A DNA stretch of 64,000 bases from positions 36,724-100,723 of the forward strand of contig CAYUKA010000006.1 in assembly GCA_964445195.1 (NCBI GenBank), written 5' to 3'. Made by a program: the position numbers and the translations under genes. The notes beneath the pieces are model-generated. The model did no database searches, had not been told where the DNA came from, and saw only the letters and a program-made list of their open reading frames with translations. This document shows, one piece after another, positions 15,583-24,057 of this stretch (the first letter of the stretch is position 1; each line of letters starts with the position of its first letter). The stretch comes from UM-FILTER-47-13 sp964445195 (lineage in GTDB: Bacteria > Pseudomonadota > Alphaproteobacteria > Micavibrionales > Micavibrionaceae).

Positions 15583-16536
15583 CTATGATAAGGCCTGAAT
15601 CAGTTCTTCAATATCCTGCGGCGTACCGGCAGACCGCACGGCAATATCGCGGTCGATCCGCCGCACCAGCCCGGACAGCACTTTGCCCGCCCCCAGTTCG
15701 GCCATCTCGGTCACGCCGTGGTCTTTCATCCACAGCACCGATTCGCGCCAGCGCACCACGCCGGTAATCTGGTCAACCAGCAGCCGGCGAATCACACCGG
15801 GATCATCCTCGGCCTGTGCCGTCACATTGCAGACGACCGGCACCTGCGGCGGCCTTATATCCGTATCAGCCAGCGCGTTGGCCATCTCCTGCGCCGCCGG
15901 CGCCATCAGCGTGCAGTGGAACGGCGCGCTGACCGGCAGCGTCAACGCCTTTTTCGCGCCGCGTTCTGTCGCCAGCGCCACCGCGGCCTCGACCGCGCCT
16001 TTATGGCCGGAGACAACGACCTGGCCCGGTGAGTTATCGTTCGCCGCCTGGCAGACCTCATCATCCACACCACCGGCAGCCTGTTCGGCAATCGCCCGGA
16101 CATCCTCGAATTCAAGGCCGAGAATCGCCGCCATCGCCCCGACGCCGACCGGCACAGCAGCCTGCATAGCCTGTCCGCGCTTTTTCAGCAGCCGCGCCGT
16201 ATCGGCCAGTTCCAGTGCCCCCGAAGCAGCCAGCGCCGCATATTCGCCCAGCGAGTGACCGGCGACATAAGCACAGTTTTTATCCGGCGCGATACCGCCC
16301 TGCTGTTTCAGCACCGCGACCACGGCCAGCGACACCGCCATCAACGCCGGCTGGGTATTTTCGGTCAGGTTCAGTTCGCTCTCCGGCCCGTCGAACATCA
16401 GTTGCGAGAGCTTTTGCGAAAGCGAATCATCCACTTCCTCGAACACATGCCGCGCTTCGCTGTAGGTATCGGCAAGATCCTTTCCCATACCGGGGTATTG
16501 CGATCCCTGTCCCGGAAACAAAAAGGCCCGCGTCAT
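15583..16536 (-). CDS. fabD: malonyl-CoA:ACP transacylase
   Basis: A 317-residue enzyme with the N-terminal FPGQGSQYPGMG, the active-site serine in VAGHSLGEYAALAA, and the catalytic His in SAPFHCTLMAPA. It loads malonyl groups onto AcpP. It is the first gene of the minus-strand fatty-acid run and has about 250 bp of non-coding sequence upstream, where the run's promoter should lie. Confidence 0.97.
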   Translation of the reverse strand: MTRAFLFPGQGSQYPGMGKDLADTYSEARHVFEEVDDSLSQKLSQLMFDGPESELNLTENTQPALMAVSLAVVAVLKQQGGIAPDKNCAYVAGHSLGEYAALAASGALELADTARLLKKRGQAMQAAVPVGVGAMAAILGLEFEDVRAIAEQAAGGVDDEVCQAANDNSPGQVVVSGHKGAVEAAVALATERGAKKALTLPVSAPFHCTLMAPAAQEMANALADTDIRPPQVPVVCNVTAQAEDDPGVIRRLLVDQITGVVRWRESVLWMKDHGVTEMAELGAGKVLSGLVRRIDRDIAVRSAGTPQDIEELIQALS

Positions 16537-16678
16537 GATTTTATCCTCGTTTGTTACGGTTTAAAGCCTGTCCGATTCATCACCGCATCGGCAGTAATGT
16601 CAAGCGCTCACAATAAAATTCGGCCGCAGCCCCTGGACTTTTTGTGATTCCATAATTTTTGTGTTAGTATAGGCAAAT

Positions 16679-16684
16679 TATAAT
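16679..16684 (+). promoter_or_regulatory. candidate -10 element upstream of 16794
   Basis: TATAAT in an AT-rich stretch, with TTTTTG at a 17-bp spacing as a poor -35 match. It is a possible promoter for the gene at 16794; the remaining spacer (16537-16793) shows no other clear signal. Confidence 0.35.
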
Positions 16685-16793
16685 ACTGTCCGACAATTTT
16701 GGCTTGGCGTTGCGCGCTCTGTATTGCTATGGCGCTATATAAAAATTGTTATCTGAGACAAAAGAAACAAAGAAAAACAAGGGAGAGTCATTC

Positions 16794-17105
16794 ATGAATT
16801 GTTCGATTATCAATCGTCGCATCCAGATGCTGCTGCAGGAAACAGAAACCACTTTCAACCTGATGGTCGAAGCGGGCGGTCATCCCAACATGGATTACGC
16901 CGGCTATACTGCCCAGACCCGGATTCACTGTTTCCGCACCGCGCTGCAGCGCCCTGAACTCTCGCGCATGGAGTTGGCGGCGATCCTGCGCCGCGCACTC
17001 GGCAAACAGCGCTCCGCCAAATCCCAGAAAACCTACTGGTCGGCCTTCATGGCAAATTACTTAAGCCTTAGCGCCAACAATAACAATAACGATATTTACG
17101 AATAA
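16794..17105 (+). CDS. unknown 103-residue protein
   Basis: The protein starts MNCSIINRRIQ behind GGGAGAG; an upstream in-frame start at 16746 lacks such a site. It is predicted mainly helical, with two Arg-rich helices (RMELAAILRRALGKQRSAK), and ends in SLSANNNNNDIYE with five consecutive asparagines. No family recognised. It stands alone between the divergent fabD run and the ribosomal-protein operon. The basic helices could suit nucleic-acid binding, but no motif supports this. Confidence 0.6.
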   Translation: MNCSIINRRIQMLLQETETTFNLMVEAGGHPNMDYAGYTAQTRIHCFRTALQRPELSRMELAAILRRALGKQRSAKSQKTYWSAFMANYLSLSANNNNNDIYE

Positions 17106-17252
17106 TTTTCTTGCCTTAGCGCTTTAAATCCGTATAAATACCGCACTTAACGTAAACCTCGCTGGTATCTTTTGAATATCAGCTTTGTTTTCGCTGGCCT
17201 GTTGCTTTGTGACGCGGGCCGGTCAGGAAGGCAAAACCGAGAGGAGATAGAT

Positions 17253-17603
17253 ATGCCTTATTACGAAACCGTGTTCATCGCACGGCAGGAACTGTCGAAC
17301 ACACAGGTCAAGGACCTGGTCGAGACCTACAGCAAAATCATCAAGGATGGTGGCGGCAAAATCCACAAGGTCGAGGAATGGGGCCTGCGGACGCTGGCTT
17401 ACCGCATCAACAAAAACCGTAAAGGCCATTACGTGCTGATCGAAAGCGACACGCCGGCGGCGGCGCTGCTGGAGATGGAACGCCAGATGCGCCTGTCGGA
17501 CGACATCCTGCGCTATATGAGCATCAAGCTCGAAACCCTGTCCGAGAGGCCGTCGCCGATGATGGATTCCCGTGACGATAAAGACGAGAAGGAGGCCGCA
17601 TAA
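17253..17603 (+). CDS. rpsF: 30S ribosomal protein S6
   Basis: A 116-residue protein starting MPYYETVFIARQ, preceded by GAGGAGAT. The core KVEEWGLRTLAYRINKNRKGHYV and DDILRYMSIKLE are S6 signatures. It binds 16S rRNA together with S18, which is encoded next with a one-base stop/start overlap. First gene of the rpsF-rpsR-rplI operon. Confidence 0.98.
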   Translation: MPYYETVFIARQELSNTQVKDLVETYSKIIKDGGGKIHKVEEWGLRTLAYRINKNRKGHYVLIESDTPAAALLEMERQMRLSDDILRYMSIKLETLSERPSPMMDSRDDKDEKEAA

Positions 17604-17872
17604 TGAGCGCCGCAGATACCCCCACGGTTAAACGCCCGTTTTTCAAGCGTAAGAAAACCTGCCCGTTCACCGGCCCGAACGCGCCGACGATCGACTGGAA
17701 AGACACGCGGCTGCTCGGCCGCTATGTCTCGGAACGTGGCAAAATGGTGCCGAGCCGGATCACCGCCGTATCGGCCAAAAAACAACGCGAGCTGTCGCAG
17801 GCCATCAAGCGCGCCCGTTACATGGCGCTGATGCCTTATGTGCGTCAGGACACGTCGGATTATTCACGCTAG
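17603..17872 (+). CDS. rpsR: 30S ribosomal protein S18
   Basis: An 89-residue basic protein with the S18 core IDWKDTRLLGRYVSERGKMVPSRITAV and the terminal AIKRARYMALMPYV. An N-terminal KRPFFKRKKTCPFT retains a cysteine often seen in S18. Its ATG overlaps the rpsF stop. Confidence 0.98.
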   Translation: MSAADTPTVKRPFFKRKKTCPFTGPNAPTIDWKDTRLLGRYVSERGKMVPSRITAVSAKKQRELSQAIKRARYMALMPYVRQDTSDYSR

Positions 17873-17887
17873 GAAGGATAACGTATC

Positions 17888-18697
17888 ATGTCTATGCAGG
17901 TTATATTGCTGGAGCGCGTTGACAATCTGGGCGAGCTGGGCGAAGTCGTCAGCGTCAAGCCTGGCTATGCGCGCAACTTCCTGATTCCGCAAAGCAAAGC
18001 GCTGCGCGCGACACAGGATAATATCGCTTATTTCGAAACACAGAAAAAAGAGATCGAGAAACAGAACGAGGCCCGCCGCAAGGATGCCGAAAAAGACGCG
18101 AAGAAAATCGAAGGCGCGGTCATGGCCGTTATTCGTCACGCGTCCGAATCAGGCCAGCTTTACGGCTCGGTCACCGCCCGCGATATCGCTGAAGTGGTTG
18201 CCGAAACCAGCGGCCTGAAAATCGCCCGCTCGATGGTCACGATTCACGATGCGTTCAAAACGATCGGCCTGTTCCCGGTCACGGTCGCGCTTCACCCCGA
18301 AGTGAAGGTCGAGGTTACCGTCAATATCGCCCGCAGCGAGGACGAAGCCAAGATCCAGCAGAAGACCGGCAAGGCCCTGATCGCCGACGATGATGACGAT
18401 TCGGATACCGCCAAGGCCGAAGCCGAAGCCAAGCTGGAAGAGGCCGCAGACACCGCCAAGGAAGACCTTCTGGAGGAAAGCGCGCTTGAGGCTGAAAAAC
18501 TGAAAGCCGAGGAAGACGCGAAAAAAGCCGCCGAGGAAGAAGCCAGGGCCGCTGAAAAGGCAGAGAAGGAAGCGGAAAAAGCCGCGGCAGCGGCCGAAGC
18601 GGAAGCCGAGAGTGCTGACGAAGCCGGTGAAGCCACAGACACAGATACGGAAGCGCAAGCGAACGGCGACGCCGAAGACGGCGAAAAAACCGCCTGA
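17888..18697 (+). CDS. rplI: 50S ribosomal protein L9 with long acidic C-terminal extension
   Basis: A 269-residue protein. The N-terminal rRNA-binding domain (MQVILLERVDNLGELGEVVSVKPGYARNFLIP) and central helix and C-domain end near residue 150, where most L9 proteins stop or run to about 190. About 110 further residues are almost only Ala, Glu, Lys and Asp, predicted as a long charged helix or disordered tail. It begins MSMQV; the second Met is a possible start. It is third in the operon and is followed by a clear terminator. Confidence 0.95.
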   Translation: MSMQVILLERVDNLGELGEVVSVKPGYARNFLIPQSKALRATQDNIAYFETQKKEIEKQNEARRKDAEKDAKKIEGAVMAVIRHASESGQLYGSVTARDIAEVVAETSGLKIARSMVTIHDAFKTIGLFPVTVALHPEVKVEVTVNIARSEDEAKIQQKTGKALIADDDDDSDTAKAEAEAKLEEAADTAKEDLLEESALEAEKLKAEEDAKKAAEEEARAAEKAEKEAEKAAAAAEAEAESADEAGEATDTDTEAQANGDAEDGEKTA

Positions 18698-18730
18698 ACG
18701 CTGGCGCAGGCTTTCATCGGGACAAATCAA

Positions 18731-18757
18731 GGCGGCCTGTAACGGGCCGCCTTTTTT
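18731..18757 (+). terminator. intrinsic terminator of the S6-S18-L9 operon
   Basis: The 7-bp GC stem GGCGGCC-TGTAACG-GGCCGCC is followed directly by six T, 33 bp after the rplI stop. Confidence 0.9.
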
Positions 18758-18843
18758 ACACCACCGCGCTCTATCCCCGCTATTCACAGCCCCGGCCGCG
18801 ATTGCCGCTTTTCTCGGCCCCGGCCGCGCGCTAGGCTGCGGTC

Positions 18844-20328
18844 ATGGTTACCGATACGCAAATACGGCCTGACACGGCAGGCGCCGAACAAAACGCCGGC
18901 GAGGGCGGCACCTACCGCATGATGCCGCACAATCTGGAAGCCGAGCAGGGCCTGCTCGGCGCGCTGCTGGTTGATAACCGCGCCTATGAGCGGGTCGGTG
19001 ATTTCCTGCGGCCCGAGCACTTCTTCGCCGCCGCCCACAGCCGTATTTACGAGGCGGTCGTCACCCTGACCGAGCGGGGGCAGAGCGCCTCGCCGGTGAC
19101 ACTGAAAAGCTATTTTGAAAAAGACGAGGACCTCGCCCATGTCGGCGGCGCCGAATATCTAGCCGATCTGGCCGCCAATGTCGTCAGCGTGATCAATACG
19201 GCCGATTACGGCCGGACGATTTATGATCTGCATTTGCGCCGCGAGCTGATCGCGCTTGGCGAGGGCATCGTCAACGAATCATTCTCGCATACGCTTGATA
19301 AAGACGCGAACGCGACGATCGAAAACGCCGAAGCCCGGCTCTTCAAGCTCGCCGAAACCGGCGAAATTCGCGGCGGCTTTACGACGCTGCGCGATTCGGT
19401 GCTGACCGCGATCGAGATTGCCGAGGTCGCCTATAAAACCGAGGGCCATGTCACCGGCGTCAGCACGGGCCTGCGCGATCTTGATAAAAAGCTCGGCGGC
19501 CTGCACCCGTCCGACCTGCTGATCCTGGCGGCCCGGCCGTCAATGGGCAAGACTTCGCTGGCCGTCAACATCGCCTTTAACGCCGCGAAGCTCTATGCCG
19601 AAAGCGGCGGCAAGGAAGGCGGCATTGTCGGGTTCTTCTCGCTTGAAATGTCCTCCGACCAGCTGGCGACCCGGATTCTTGCCGACCAGTCCGGCATTTC
19701 CGGCGATGCGATTCGTAAAGGCAATATCCAGGAAAACGACTTCCGGCGCTTCGTCGAGGCCAGCCAGAAGCTGGCGCAGGTTCCGCTTTACATCGACGAT
19801 ACCCCGGCCCTGTCGATTGCCGCCGTGCGCACCCGCGCCCGCCGCCTGAAGCGCCAGCACGGGCTGAGCCTGCTGGTCGTTGACTATCTGCAGCTCCTGC
19901 ACGGCAGCGGCTCGCGTCAGGGCGCTGAAAACCGGGTCATCGAGATATCCGAGATTACCCGCGGCCTGAAAGCCATCGCCAAGGAGCTGAACATCCCGGT
20001 TATCGCGCTCTCGCAGCTCTCGCGGGCGGTCGAACAGCGCGAGGATAAACGCCCGCAACTTTCCGACCTGCGGGAGTCAGGCTCGATTGAACAGGATTCG
20101 GATGTCGTGATGTTTATTTACCGCGAGGAATATTATCTCGCCCGGACCGAACCGGACATGGACGATGCCGAGAAATACGCGAAATGGCAGGAAAAGCTGG
20201 AGCGCGCGCATAACGTTGCCGAGATTATCGTCGCCAAGCAGCGGCACGGCCCGATCGGCACCGAGAAACTGTTCTTCGACCCGAACCTGACCCGCTTCAG
20301 CGATCTGGATATCCATCATGGCGGCTGA
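18844..20328 (+). CDS. dnaB: replicative DNA helicase
   Basis: A 494-residue protein. The N-terminal DnaB domain (PHNLEAEQGLLGALLVDN) is followed by the RecA-like motor with Walker A ARPSMGKTSLA near residue 232, Walker B LLVVDYLQLL near residue 343, and SDLRESGSIEQDSDVVMFIYR near residue 406. It unwinds DNA ahead of the replication fork as a hexamer. No intein interrupts the motor domain. It lies just after the ribosomal operon and before alr, a common order. Confidence 0.97.
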   Translation: MVTDTQIRPDTAGAEQNAGEGGTYRMMPHNLEAEQGLLGALLVDNRAYERVGDFLRPEHFFAAAHSRIYEAVVTLTERGQSASPVTLKSYFEKDEDLAHVGGAEYLADLAANVVSVINTADYGRTIYDLHLRRELIALGEGIVNESFSHTLDKDANATIENAEARLFKLAETGEIRGGFTTLRDSVLTAIEIAEVAYKTEGHVTGVSTGLRDLDKKLGGLHPSDLLILAARPSMGKTSLAVNIAFNAAKLYAESGGKEGGIVGFFSLEMSSDQLATRILADQSGISGDAIRKGNIQENDFRRFVEASQKLAQVPLYIDDTPALSIAAVRTRARRLKRQHGLSLLVVDYLQLLHGSGSRQGAENRVIEISEITRGLKAIAKELNIPVIALSQLSRAVEQREDKRPQLSDLRESGSIEQDSDVVMFIYREEYYLARTEPDMDDAEKYAKWQEKLERAHNVAEIIVAKQRHGPIGTEKLFFDPNLTRFSDLDIHHGG

Positions 20329-20351
20329 TACCGCTCCTGCCTTGATTGAGT

Positions 20352-20436
20352 CGTCATTGCGAGGAGGCAACGCCGACGAAGCAATCCAGTTGATGAGTCT
20401 GGATTGCTTTGCTCCCGTTGGTCGCTCGCAATGACG
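20352..20436. repeat. palindromic repeat, CGTCATTGCGAG type
   Basis: CGTCATTGCGAG (20352-20363) and CTCGCAATGACG (20425-20436) are perfect inverted arms. Inside them GCAATCCAG and CTGGATTGC form a second inverted pair. This resembles a widespread extragenic palindromic element of many proteobacteria. It fills the dnaB-alr spacer and could fold into a long hairpin in the transcript. Confidence 0.8.
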
Positions 20437-20456
20437 GCAAAACATAGGAGTCATAC

Positions 20457-21554
20457 ATGACAACAACACAGCCAACCGCTCCCGCCCTGCTGACCGTCGA
20501 TCTCGGCGCGCTGGCCGCCAATTACCGGTATTTTTGCGATCTCGCCGCACCGGGCGCGGCCGTCGCCGGAGTCATCAAGGCTGATGGCTACGGGCTGGGC
20601 ATGCCCAAAGTGCTGGCGGCGCTGGAAAATCAGGATTGCCCGTTTTATTTCGTCGCCACGCCGGACGAGGCGCTGGCCGTCCGCGCCCTGACAAAAAAAC
20701 CGGTCGCCGTACTCGGCGGGCTGTATCACGGCGCTGAAGACAGCTATGTCCATCACCGCCTGGTCCCGGTGCTGAATTCTCTGGAAGAGATCGGACGCTG
20801 GCAGGAACAGGCGCAGGAGCGCGAGATTCCGCTGCCCGCCATCATCCATATCGACACCGGTATGAACCGGCTCGGCCTCGGCCCCGATGAGGTCGCGGCC
20901 CTGCACGCAGCCCCCGACCGGATGGCCGGTCTTGATGTCCTGTATTTCATGAGCCATTTTGCCTGCGCCGATGAGGCCGGCCATGACATGACTGCCGCCC
21001 AGCACGATTCATTCATCCAGGCAACGGCGCCGTTCCCGCAAATCAAAAAATCGCTGGCCAATTCGTCCGGTGCCTGCCGTTCGCCGGATTATCATTTCGA
21101 TCTGCTGCGGCCCGGTATGGCGCTGTACGGCCTGAACCCGGCGCCCGAACAGGACAATCCGATGCAGCCGGTCGTCACGCTGCAGACCCGTATCCTGCAG
21201 GTCCGCACCGCCGCGAAGGGCAGCACGGCCGGCTATGGCGCGACGTATCGTTTCGAAAAAGAAGCGCAGCTGGCGACCGTGGCGCTCGGCTATGCCGACG
21301 GCATTTTGCGCAGCCTGAGTAGCAGCGGCGCGGCGCTTTATTATAATGGCACCGCCTGCCCGCTTGTCGGCCGGGTATCGATGGATCTGGTGATCGCCGA
21401 TATCACCGCCCTTGATCCCGTCCCGCCGCCCGGCGCCTTCATGGACGTGATCGGCCCGCAGCAGGATGCCGACATACTGGCCGCCGCCGCCGGCACGATC
21501 GGCTATGAAATCCTGACCGGCCTCAGCCCGCGTTACCAGCGCCGCTATATCTGA
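20457..21554 (+). CDS. alr: alanine racemase
   Basis: A 365-residue fold-type III PLP enzyme. The PLP lysine is in AGVIKADGYGLGM (about residue 41), and the C-terminal barrel has GYGATYRF, whose tyrosine is the second catalytic base, and GRVSMDLVIADI. It interconverts L- and D-alanine for peptidoglycan. TAGGAG precedes the ATG. A REP-like hairpin separates it from dnaB, and a second palindrome lies just after its stop. Confidence 0.95.
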   Translation: MTTTQPTAPALLTVDLGALAANYRYFCDLAAPGAAVAGVIKADGYGLGMPKVLAALENQDCPFYFVATPDEALAVRALTKKPVAVLGGLYHGAEDSYVHHRLVPVLNSLEEIGRWQEQAQEREIPLPAIIHIDTGMNRLGLGPDEVAALHAAPDRMAGLDVLYFMSHFACADEAGHDMTAAQHDSFIQATAPFPQIKKSLANSSGACRSPDYHFDLLRPGMALYGLNPAPEQDNPMQPVVTLQTRILQVRTAAKGSTAGYGATYRFEKEAQLATVALGYADGILRSLSSSGAALYYNGTACPLVGRVSMDLVIADITALDPVPPPGAFMDVIGPQQDADILAAAAGTIGYEILTGLSPRYQRRYI

Positions 21555-21568
21555 ACTCTCAAATTTAT

Positions 21569-21630
21569 AACGCGGAGACCCGGAGCACCGGAGAATCAAA
21601 AAAAACTCCACTACTCCGCATCTCCGCGTT
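21569..21630. repeat. palindromic repeat, CGCGGAGA type
   Basis: AACGCGGAGA (21569-21578) and TCTCCGCGTT (21621-21630) are perfect arms, with further GGAG/CTCC units inside. It differs from the dnaB-alr element. It may end transcription from both alr and the convergent gene. Confidence 0.7.
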
Positions 21631-21656
21631 TAAAACAACGAAACGCTACGCGCCCA

Positions 21657-22295
21657 TCAAACAACCGTCATCCGCATTTCCGGCGGCAGGTTGGCATCTG
21701 AAAGCGGCGCGAACCGCTCGCTGACTGCCGCCGGGAAGCGGAAATCCCACCATTCCGACGGCAGCGGTAAAATCTCGTGCCCCGCCTGCGCCGCCGCCAC
21801 CAGAAAGGCCGTTTCGAGCCGGGCGCGGTTTTCAAGCACAGGGACCGGCAAATCCCGGTAGTCCCGCGCTGCCGGGTTCACGGCCGGGTCGGTGGTGAGA
21901 TAATCAAACGGCGTGCCCATATCCCATGCCGCGCCGTCCGGCCCGGCCACCGTGACATCGACCGCCATGCCGCGCGGATGGCCACCCGCCCCCGGCGGCG
22001 ATAACAAACGCTGCGGCCCTTTGGCCAGCCAGTGCGGGTTGGCTTTCACAATCGCGGTGTCTTGCATCGCCGCCTGCGCCTCGATTGTCCGCAACCCGTC
22101 TTTGAGCACCAGCACGCCGTCCCAGCGCTCATTTATCAAGGCCGCCGCGCTCAGCACAATCCCGGCCAGATCACGGTGCAGCCACAACCGGGCCGCGGGA
22201 TGATAAAGCGCGGCCTTGAAAATATTTTCCTTGTGATCGGCGCGGGCATAGACCAGATCAACCCGCAACGACGCGTGTCCTGCATATTCATCCAT
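21657..22295 (-). CDS. D-Ala-D-Ala dipeptidase-like M15 peptidase
   Basis: About 212 residues from MDEYAGHAS; the frame is open to 22385. It follows the VanX/M15D plan: VLKDGLRTIEAQ, then GGHPRGMAVDVTV supplying the first His and the Asp zinc ligands, and LPSEWWDFRF. In VanX the last motif is E-W-W-H, so here the third zinc-binding His is replaced by Asp. The enzyme may use another metal geometry or be less active. Beside alr it suggests D-alanine or muropeptide turnover. No signal peptide was seen. Confidence 0.75.
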   Translation of the reverse strand: MDEYAGHASLRVDLVYARADHKENIFKAALYHPAARLWLHRDLAGIVLSAAALINERWDGVLVLKDGLRTIEAQAAMQDTAIVKANPHWLAKGPQRLLSPPGAGGHPRGMAVDVTVAGPDGAAWDMGTPFDYLTTDPAVNPAARDYRDLPVPVLENRARLETAFLVAAAQAGHEILPLPSEWWDFRFPAAVSERFAPLSDANLPPEMRMTVV

Positions 22296-22385
22296 AGCCA
22301 CTAAAGCAGCGCTCTCAATTTGTTTTTGTATCGCAGGCAAAAATCGTCTACCTTTCTGCCGGTATTCATTGATAAAACGGATCAC

Positions 22386-23237
22386 ATGACGGCGAAATCA
22401 CAACAACACGACCCGGATATTGTCGAGGACTGCGTGCAGGGATGCAAGTCGGCGCTTGATTACGTGCTCGATTCCTGTGAGGCGATTGGCAAGACGATTA
22501 TGCATCTCTTTCACACGATCGGCGCGCTCAGCGTGTTTATCGCCCGCGCGGTGATGCATGTCTTCCTGCCGCCGGTCTTCCCGGCCCAGATCGGCCGCCA
22601 ACTGATCGATATCGGCTATTACTCTCTGCCGGTGGTCGGCATGACGGCGCTGTTCACCGGCATGGTGCTGGCGTTGCAAAGCTATACCGGCTTTACCCGC
22701 TTTAACGCCGAAAGCGCCGTCGCCGCCGTGGTCGTCCTGTCGATCACCCGCGAACTGGCGCCGGTGCTGGCCGGGCTGATGGTCGCCGGCCGGGTCGGCG
22801 CGTCGATGGCGGCGGAGATCGGGACGATGCGTGTGACCGAGCAGATCGACGCGCTGACAACCTTATCGGTCAATCCGTTCAAATACCTGATCGCACCGCG
22901 CCTGATCGCCGGGACGCTGATGCTGCCGGTGCTGGTGCTGATCGGCGACATTGTCGGCGTTTTCGGCGGCTATCTGGTCAGTATTTACAGCCTCGGCTTC
23001 TCGCCGGGCAGCTACCTGTCGCAGACATGGGACATACTGGAGCGCATGGATGTCATCTCCGGCCTCGTCAAGGCGGCGGTGTTCGGCTTTATCGTCGCGG
23101 CGATGGGCTGCTATCACGGCTTCCATTCCAAGCGCGGGGCGCAGGGCGTTGGTGCGGCCACGACCTATGCCGTAGTCTCGTCCTCGATCCTGATCCTGAT
23201 CTTTAACTACATCCTGACGCAGATTTTCTTCTCATGA
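22386..23237 (+). CDS. mlaE: MlaE-family lipid transport permease
   Basis: A 283-residue inner-membrane protein with about five transmembrane helices and the MlaE signatures LPVVGMTALFTGMVLALQSY and ELAPVLAGLMVAGRVGASMAAEIGTM. With MlaF it forms the core of the ABC system that moves phospholipids between the membranes. The start MTAKSQQHD is chosen over an upstream TTG frame because it fits the family's short soluble N-terminus. Its stop overlaps the mlaF start. Confidence 0.93.
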   Translation: MTAKSQQHDPDIVEDCVQGCKSALDYVLDSCEAIGKTIMHLFHTIGALSVFIARAVMHVFLPPVFPAQIGRQLIDIGYYSLPVVGMTALFTGMVLALQSYTGFTRFNAESAVAAVVVLSITRELAPVLAGLMVAGRVGASMAAEIGTMRVTEQIDALTTLSVNPFKYLIAPRLIAGTLMLPVLVLIGDIVGVFGGYLVSIYSLGFSPGSYLSQTWDILERMDVISGLVKAAVFGFIVAAMGCYHGFHSKRGAQGVGAATTYAVVSSSILILIFNYILTQIFFS

Positions 23238-24046
23238 CCGAAGCCGCCGATAAAAAAAGCACCAGCGATTACAAGCTCCAGCTCTGCGGGGTCAAGAAAT
23301 CATTCGGCCGTAACGAGGTGCTGCGCGGCGTCGACGTCACGATTCCGGAAGGCAAATCGCTGGTCGTGATCGGCGGCAGCGGCACCGGCAAGTCGGTGAT
23401 GCTGAAATGCGTGCTCGGCCTGGTAACGCCTGATGAAGGCTCGATCATGGTCGACGGCAAGGAAACGATCGGGCTGGAGCCGAAGGAGCGCGACCGGCTG
23501 ATGCGTAAATTCGGCATGCTGTTCCAGAGCGGCGCGCTGTTCGACTCACTGAAAGTCTGGGAAAATATTGCTTTCGGCCTGATCCAGGGCCGTGGTATGA
23601 GCCGTCAGGACGCCCATAACGTGGCGCTCGAAAAGCTTGCCGCCGTTGGCATGCGCGAAGAGGTCGCCGAGCTTTTTCCGGCCGAGCTGTCCGGCGGTAT
23701 GCAAAAACGCGTCAGCCTCGCCCGCGCCATCGCCGCGAACCCGGAGATTATCTTTTTCGACGAACCGACCACCGGCCTCGACCCGATCATGGCTGATGTC
23801 ATTAACGAGCTGATCAGCCATACGGTGAAGGCCATGGGCGCCACGGCCCTGTCGATCACCCACGACATGGCCAGCGTCCGCAAAATTGCCGATCATGTCG
23901 CGATGATTTATCAGGGCCGGATTGTCTGGCACGGACCGGTCGAGGACCTTGACGACTCCGGCAACGACTATGTCGACCAGTTCATTCACGGCCGCGCCGA
24001 AGGCCCGATCACAGCAGACAGCAAAAAAACGCGCAAAGTGGCGTAA
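23234..24046 (+). CDS. mlaF: MlaF-family ABC transporter ATPase
   Basis: A 270-residue ATPase with Walker A GGSGTGKSVMLK, the signature motif ELSGGMQKRVSLARA, Walker B EIIFFDEPTTGLDP and the switch histidine in SITHDMAS. The FQSGALFDSLKVWENIAFGL segment is typical of MlaF/MkL proteins. It overlaps mlaE by 4 nt. MlaD and MlaC are not in the window, since the next gene is a sugar dehydrogenase. Confidence 0.93.
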   Translation: MTEAADKKSTSDYKLQLCGVKKSFGRNEVLRGVDVTIPEGKSLVVIGGSGTGKSVMLKCVLGLVTPDEGSIMVDGKETIGLEPKERDRLMRKFGMLFQSGALFDSLKVWENIAFGLIQGRGMSRQDAHNVALEKLAAVGMREEVAELFPAELSGGMQKRVSLARAIAANPEIIFFDEPTTGLDPIMADVINELISHTVKAMGATALSITHDMASVRKIADHVAMIYQGRIVWHGPVEDLDDSGNDYVDQFIHGRAEGPITADSKKTRKVA

Positions 24047-24057
24047 ACCGCATCACA

